Of a DNA stretch of 9,759 nt, positions 6,389 to 9,759 are shown in pieces. Below the pieces are notes generated by a model that made no database searches, had not been told where the DNA came from, and saw only the letters and a program-made list of their open reading frames with translations. This DNA comes from an uncultured Phycisphaerales bacterium (lineage in GTDB: Bacteria > Planctomycetota > Phycisphaerae > Sedimentisphaerales > Anaerobacaceae), in contig CALEZT010000233.1 in NCBI GenBank assembly GCA_937927975.1, positions 1 to 9,759 on the forward strand, given 5' to 3'. How positions within the stretch are numbered: the first letter of the stretch is position 1; each line of letters opens with the position of its first letter. Made by a program: the position numbers and the translations under genes.

Positions 6389-8283
6389 ACTCCCACAATC
6401 GCGTTGAACTTGCAGGCATGGGCGCAGGTGCCGCACTTGATGCAGACCTTTGCGTCGATCCGATGCGGGGCCTTCTTCTCGCCGGTGATTGCGCCGACCG
6501 GGCACTTCCGCAGGCAGGCGCCGCAGCCTTTGCACCGCTCGGCGATGATCTCCGGGATGGCCAGCGCCTTGCACTGGCCGGCGGGACATCGTTTCTGAAA
6601 GATATGGGCTTCGTACTCGCTTCGGAAGTAACGAAGCGTGCTGAGCACCGGGTTCGGGGCGGTCTTGCCCAGGCCGCACAGAGAGCCGATCTGCACCGCC
6701 ACCGCGAGCTGTTCGAGCAATTCCAGCGTCTTGGCGGTAGCTCGGCCGTGAATGACATCGTCGAGCAGGGCCAGCATCTGCTTGGTCCCCTCGCGGCAGG
6801 GAACGCACTTGCCGCACGATTCGTTCTGCGTGAAACGCATGAAGAAGTGCGCCACCTGCACCATACACGTGTCGCGGTTCATGACGACCAGGCCGCCGGA
6901 GCCGACGATCGCGCCGGTCTTCTTGACCGAGTCGAAATCGATCGGCAGGTCGAGATGCTCCTCGACGAGACAGCCGCCGGAGGGCCCGCCGATCTGGACG
7001 GCCTTGAAGCTGTCGGGATCGATCTGGCCGGCGTTGTCGATCACGCCGCCGCCGATGTCGAAAATGATCTCGCGAAGCGTGGTGCCGAAAGGGACCTCGA
7101 TCAGGCCGGTGTTGACGACGTGCCCGGTGAGCGCGAAGGTCTTCGTGCCCGGCGAATTGGGCGTGCCCACAGCGCGATAGTTGTGGCTGCCCTGGAGGAT
7201 GATCATGGGGACCGAGCCCAGCGTCTCGACGTTGTTGATGACGGTGGGCTTGCCCCAGAGCCCGCTCTGGGCGGGGAACGGGGGTTTCGGCCGCGGCATG
7301 CCCCGAAGCCCCTCGATCGAAGCCATCAGAGCGGTTTCCTCGCCGCAGACGAAAGCCCCCGCCCCCTCCATCACGTGGCAAAGCATGTTGTGGCGGCTGC
7401 CGAACACCCCCTGACCGAGAATCCCGGCTTCTTCGGCATCCGCCACGGCTTTTCGGATTCTCTGCACGGCCAGCGGATACTCGGCCCGCACGTAGATGTA
7501 GGCCTCGTCCGCCTCGATGGCCCTCGCGGCGATCATGATGCCTTCGATCACCCGGTGCGGATTGCCTTCCATCAGGCTGCGGTCCATGAACGCGCCGGGG
7601 TCGCCTTCGTCGCCGTTGCAGATCACGTATTTCTTGTCCGACTTCTCCGCGAGAGTCAGGGTCCACTTCTTGCCGGTGGGGAAGCCGCCGCCGCCGCGTC
7701 CGCGAAGACCGGAGGCGGAGATTTCCTCGCAAATCTGCTGGGGCTTCATCTGCGTGAAGGCGCGGCGAGCCGCCTCGTAGCCGTCGCGCGCGATGTACTC
7801 ACGAATGTCCTCGGGGTCGATGTTGCCGCAGTCGCCCAGGACTTCGCGCCGCTGGCGTTTGTAGAAGGGAACATCGTGCGTCTTCTCGAATGAGTCGCCC
7901 GTCGCCGGGTCTTTGTAGACCAGCCGGTTCATCGGGCGGTTGCCGATCAGCGTCTGCTCGACGATATCCTTCGCGTCCTCGGGCTTGACGTGCACATAGA
8001 GATAGCCTTCGGGCTCGATGGTGACCAGCGGACCCGCCTGGCAGAAACCTTGGCAACCGCTCTTGGAGAGAAGGACGTCGCCGCCGTCGCAGTCGTGTCC
8101 CAGTTCGACGACGACCGCCAGGTCGCGGCTTTCGATCTCGTTCTTCAGAGCGGCAAAGACTTTGAGCGAACCGTTGGCGACGCAGCCGGTCCCGGCACAG
8201 ACGATGACCCGCCGGGCGATGGCGGCACGCGCCTCTTTGTACTGGCGCCCCACAGCTTCGAGGTTGACTGCCTGTTCAATCAT
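6385..8283 (-). CDS. hydB: NAD-linked [FeFe]-hydrogenase flavoprotein subunit HydB (NuoF-like)
   Basis: FMN- and NAD(H)-binding subunit that exchanges electrons between NAD(H) and HydA; in studied HydABC complexes bifurcation centres on this flavin. The 632 residues contain an N-terminal thioredoxin-like [2Fe-2S] domain (Cys29, 34, 77, 81), the NuoF-type flavin/NADH region with GLRGRGGGGFPTGKKW at 192-207 and ICNGDEGDPGAF at 221-232, and the [4Fe-4S] motif ESCGKCVPCREG (Cys490, 493, 496, with Cys536). Two C-terminal ferredoxin motifs follow (Cys584/587/590/594 and Cys614/617/620/624). His560, Cys566 and Cys571 just before them could form the metal site seen in some HydB proteins; this is inference. 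Length matches the family, about 600-630. The ATG overlaps the hydC stop by four bases (ATGA), with GGGAG eight bases upstream. Confidence 0.96.
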   Translation of the reverse strand: MIEQAVNLEAVGRQYKEARAAIARRVIVCAGTGCVANGSLKVFAALKNEIESRDLAVVVELGHDCDGGDVLLSKSGCQGFCQAGPLVTIEPEGYLYVHVKPEDAKDIVEQTLIGNRPMNRLVYKDPATGDSFEKTHDVPFYKRQRREVLGDCGNIDPEDIREYIARDGYEAARRAFTQMKPQQICEEISASGLRGRGGGGFPTGKKWTLTLAEKSDKKYVICNGDEGDPGAFMDRSLMEGNPHRVIEGIMIAARAIEADEAYIYVRAEYPLAVQRIRKAVADAEEAGILGQGVFGSRHNMLCHVMEGAGAFVCGEETALMASIEGLRGMPRPKPPFPAQSGLWGKPTVINNVETLGSVPMIILQGSHNYRAVGTPNSPGTKTFALTGHVVNTGLIEVPFGTTLREIIFDIGGGVIDNAGQIDPDSFKAVQIGGPSGGCLVEEHLDLPIDFDSVKKTGAIVGSGGLVVMNRDTCMVQVAHFFMRFTQNESCGKCVPCREGTKQMLALLDDVIHGRATAKTLELLEQLAVAVQIGSLCGLGKTAPNPVLSTLRYFRSEYEAHIFQKRCPAGQCKALAIPEIIAERCKGCGACLRKCPVGAITGEKKAPHRIDAKVCIKCGTCAHACKFNAIVGV

Positions 8284-8792
8284 TTGGATTGCTCCCGTTC
8301 CATGATGGCCTTGATCAGCTCGACCGCCTTGGCGGGCGTCACCTGGCCGTGGACTTCATCGTTGATCGTCATCACCGGCGCCAGTCCGCATGCCCCCAGG
8401 CACGAGACCGTCTCCAGCGTGAAGAGCATGTCGTTGGTGGTCTTCCTGCTGTCGCTGACCTTGAGCAGATCGCAGATCGCCTCCTTGATCCCGTTGGAGC
8501 CCTTGACGTGGCAGGCGGTGCCGTCGCAGATGTGGATCACGTACCGCCCCTTGGGCTCCAGAGCGAAATTCGCGTAGAAGCTCGCGACGCCGAAGACCCG
8601 CGCAGGCGAGAGCCCCAGCGACGTGGCGATATACGACTGCACCTGCTCGGGCAGATAGCGGTACTCGTGTTGGACTTCTTGCAGGATCGGGATCAACTTC
8701 GACGGATCTCGGTCGTACTTATCGATGATCTGGCAAACCTTCTCGAACTTGCGAAGGCCTTCGGCAGATTCGGTTTTCTGTGCGTTCCCCAT
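8280..8792 (-). CDS. hydC: NAD-linked [FeFe]-hydrogenase small subunit HydC (NuoE-like)
   Basis: Small [2Fe-2S] subunit of the HydABC complex, homologous to NuoE of complex I, carrying electrons near the HydB flavin. The 170-residue protein has an N-terminal helical bundle ending in the NuoE signature ARVFGVASFYANF (64-76) and a thioredoxin-like domain holding the cluster at Cys89 and Cys94 (CDGTAC) and Cys131 and Cys135 (CLGAC). Length and motif spacing fit the family, about 160. The start at 8792 has AAGGAG five bases upstream. It follows rex after 24 bases and overlaps hydB by four, so all are probably on one transcript. The context with HydA and HydB excludes a respiratory complex I subunit. 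Confidence 0.95.
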   Translation of the reverse strand: MGNAQKTESAEGLRKFEKVCQIIDKYDRDPSKLIPILQEVQHEYRYLPEQVQSYIATSLGLSPARVFGVASFYANFALEPKGRYVIHICDGTACHVKGSNGIKEAICDLLKVSDSRKTTNDMLFTLETVSCLGACGLAPVMTINDEVHGQVTPAKAVELIKAIMEREQSK

Positions 8793-8816
8793 GGTTGCTC
8801 CTTGATATCGGTGAAA

Positions 8817-9497
8817 TCAGGCCTGAGCCTCTTGTGCCTGGCCCGCCGGCTCGACCGGTCTGAGCCGGGCGGCCAGTTTGCTCGAAAGCACCGCCAGGCT
8901 TGCCGCCAGGTCGACGCGTTCGAGGATGACGTGTTCCGGCACGATCAGTTTGGTCGGAGTGAAATTCCAGATCGCCTGGATGCCTGCGTCGATCGCAAGC
9001 TGCGCGACGCTCGCTGCCACCTCTGCCGGCACCGTCAGGATCGCGATGTGCACATGCAACCGACTCGCCAGATTGCCCAGTTTGTCGATGTGCAGAACCT
9101 CTTTGCCGTGAATGGTCTGGCCAACCTTGCGAGGATCGTTGTCAAACATCGCTATGACGTTGAGCCCCTTGCTCTCAAAGCCACGATATCCGGCCAAGGC
9201 GGTGCCGAGGTGGCCGGCTCCGATGATGAAGGCATCGGTCACATTGTCCCAGCCGAGGAATCTCTCGATGGCCTGGACCAGCTCCGCAACAGGGAAACCG
9301 ACTCTCGGCTGGCCTGTCACACCGATCGCTTCCAGGTCTTTGCGAACCTGGATGGGCTCCAGCGCCAAGGCGGTTGCCAGTTGCGAGCTGCTCACAGAGG
9401 TCTGGTTTTCCTGAACCGCCCTCTGGAGAAGCGAGAAATACATGGGCAACCGGCGAATCGTCGGCAATGGCACGCTGACTTCACGATCCTTACTCAT
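8817..9497 (-). CDS. rex: Redox-sensing transcriptional repressor Rex
   Basis: Homodimeric repressor that binds operators when NAD+ is abundant and lets go when NADH accumulates, typically controlling fermentation and hydrogenase genes. The 226 residues begin with a winged-helix domain (about 10-80) including the Rex-type recognition stretch ALEPIQVRKDLEAIGVTG. A Rossmann domain follows with the dinucleotide motif GAGHLGTALAGY near 93-104 and an acidic residue in MFDNDPRKVG after the second strand, which favours NAD(H) over NADP(H). AIWNFTPTKL is the conserved late motif. A slightly long Ala/Gln-rich tail ends the protein. The ATG at 9497 has GGAG seven bases upstream. It is the first gene of the operon, downstream of a Rex-type operator, suggesting autoregulation together with hydCBA. 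Confidence 0.95.
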   Translation of the reverse strand: MSKDREVSVPLPTIRRLPMYFSLLQRAVQENQTSVSSSQLATALALEPIQVRKDLEAIGVTGQPRVGFPVAELVQAIERFLGWDNVTDAFIIGAGHLGTALAGYRGFESKGLNVIAMFDNDPRKVGQTIHGKEVLHIDKLGNLASRLHVHIAILTVPAEVAASVAQLAIDAGIQAIWNFTPTKLIVPEHVILERVDLAASLAVLSSKLAARLRPVEPAGQAQEAQA

Positions 9498-9530
9498 GAT
9501 GCATCTCCAAACATCCTGAACGATAGCAGT

Positions 9531-9572
9531 GTCGATATTGTTGTATCGATATTCTCATATCGATAATATACG
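9531..9572. repeat. Three 14-bp direct repeats over the operon promoter start (candidate operator)
   Basis: Units begin at 9531, 9545 and 9559 and share a core (G/A)TCGATAtT, with CGAT cores exactly 14 bases apart (9533, 9547, 9561). The second and third also form TATCGATA palindromes at 9544-9551 and 9558-9565, six bases apart, so that pair can be read as one dyad operator. The array overlaps the predicted -10 and transcription start, where a bound repressor would block initiation. The binding protein is unknown; the sites do not look like the Rex consensus. Confidence 0.55.
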
Positions 9573-9593
9573 CTCCATATCTGAATGATGCAA
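9565..9593 (-). promoter_or_regulatory. Predicted sigma70-like promoter of rex-hydCBA-hydS-phosphatase
   Basis: On the minus strand TTGCAT (-35, plus 9588-9593) lies 17 bases before TATATT (-10, plus 9565-9570). The -10 matches consensus at five of six positions and the -35 at three. The start would fall near 9558, with a leader of about 60 bases before rex. No other gene-sized spacer exists between rex and hydA, so this is the best candidate to drive the operon. The weak -35 fits a regulated promoter. Confidence 0.45.
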
Positions 9594-9601
9594 TCTGATT
9601 T

Positions 9602-9619
9602 TTGTGATTTATTTCACAT
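9602..9619. promoter_or_regulatory. Rex-type operator upstream of rex
   Basis: TTGTGATTTATTTCACAT matches the known Rex pattern TTGTGA-N6-TCACAA at 11 of 12 defined positions and is a dyad with an AT-only centre. It lies about 105 bases upstream of the rex start codon. The same TGTGA-N6-TCACA core is also the CRP/FNR-type consensus, so a CRP-like activator cannot be excluded, but the adjacent rex gene makes Rex the simpler reading. Centred near -52 relative to the predicted start, it lies upstream of the -35 rather than over it. Confidence 0.7.
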
Positions 9620-9712
9620 TTTCTACAAATAACCTGCTCTCACAACAGGATAGTTCATAAATTCCTTTAGAAACTAGACTTATACGGATTCGGATTGACT
9701 CATACGCGGCGA

Positions 9713-9759
9713 GGATTTGTCGTCCTGAGGCGCAGCCGAAGAGCCTGTCCTGAGCAACG
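9713..9759. repeat. Possible interspersed intergenic repeat at the window edge
   Basis: This stretch abruptly returns to high GC after the AT-rich control region and contains GTCCTGAG twice, at 9722-9729 and 9747-9754. In reverse complement it reads CTCAGGAC...TCTTCGGCTGCGCCTCAGGA, resembling the CTTCGGCTGCGCTCAGGA-type repeats often seen between genes in environmental bacterial genomes. No coding frame is evident, and the element runs off the window. Assignment rests on resemblance from memory only. Confidence 0.3.

Noticed and set aside
4685..6598. 637-codon open frame on the plus strand
   Set aside because: It is antisense to hydA and the end of hydB, whose cysteine motifs are unmistakable. 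The translation is rich in Arg, Ala, Leu, Val and Asp with no recognisable domain, typical of a shadow frame in GC-rich DNA.
6389..7732. Upstream extension of the hydA frame, suggesting a much larger fusion protein
   Set aside because: The extension runs through hydB in another frame and is Arg/Pro-rich nonsense; the HydA [2Fe-2S] domain begins right after the ATG at 6388.
6418..7893. 491-codon open frame on the plus strand
   Set aside because: Antisense to hydB with no recognisable motif; a codon-bias shadow.

Overview
This is a high-GC bacterial window in which every credible gene lies on the minus strand. It is dominated by one redox-controlled hydrogenase operon, read from high to low coordinates: rex (NADH/NAD+ sensing repressor), hydC, hydB and hydA (a trimeric, NAD(H)-linked, probably electron-bifurcating [FeFe]-hydrogenase). 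A strong intergenic inverted repeat follows, then a HydS-like putative sensory [FeFe]-hydrogenase with a PAS domain, overlapped by a SpoIIE/PP2C-type serine phosphatase. Downstream, under its own promoter, is an exported glycoside hydrolase of the GH43 type.

The gene set points to a strictly anaerobic, polysaccharide-fermenting bacterium that disposes of NADH and ferredoxin electrons as H2. Gene content and GC bias would fit an anaerobic planctomycete (Phycisphaerae/Sedimentisphaerales-like) or another fermentative lineage. This taxonomic guess is weak and rests on no marker gene.

Layout: 1-35, short flank; 36-1124, GH43-like hydrolase; 1125-1352, its promoter plus a GC-rich hairpin that may end the hydrogenase operon; 1353-2507, phosphatase; 2477-4246, HydS; 4247-4366, spacer almost filled by a 23-bp perfect inverted repeat made of two REP-like palindromes; 4367-6388, HydA; 6385-8283, HydB; 8280-8792, HydC; 8817-9497, Rex; 9498-9759, AT-rich control region with a Rex-type operator, a sigma70-like promoter, three 14-bp repeats over the -10 and start region, and a possible interspersed repeat at the right edge.

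How it may work (inference): Rex would read the NADH/NAD+ ratio and tune the operon encoding both itself and the NADH-oxidising hydrogenase. HydS has lost the proton-relay cysteine of catalytic enzymes. It would sense H2 or redox state through a modified H-cluster and pass the signal via its PAS and C-terminal helix to the coupled phosphatase, whose target is not in the window. No HydE/F/G maturation gene is visible here.
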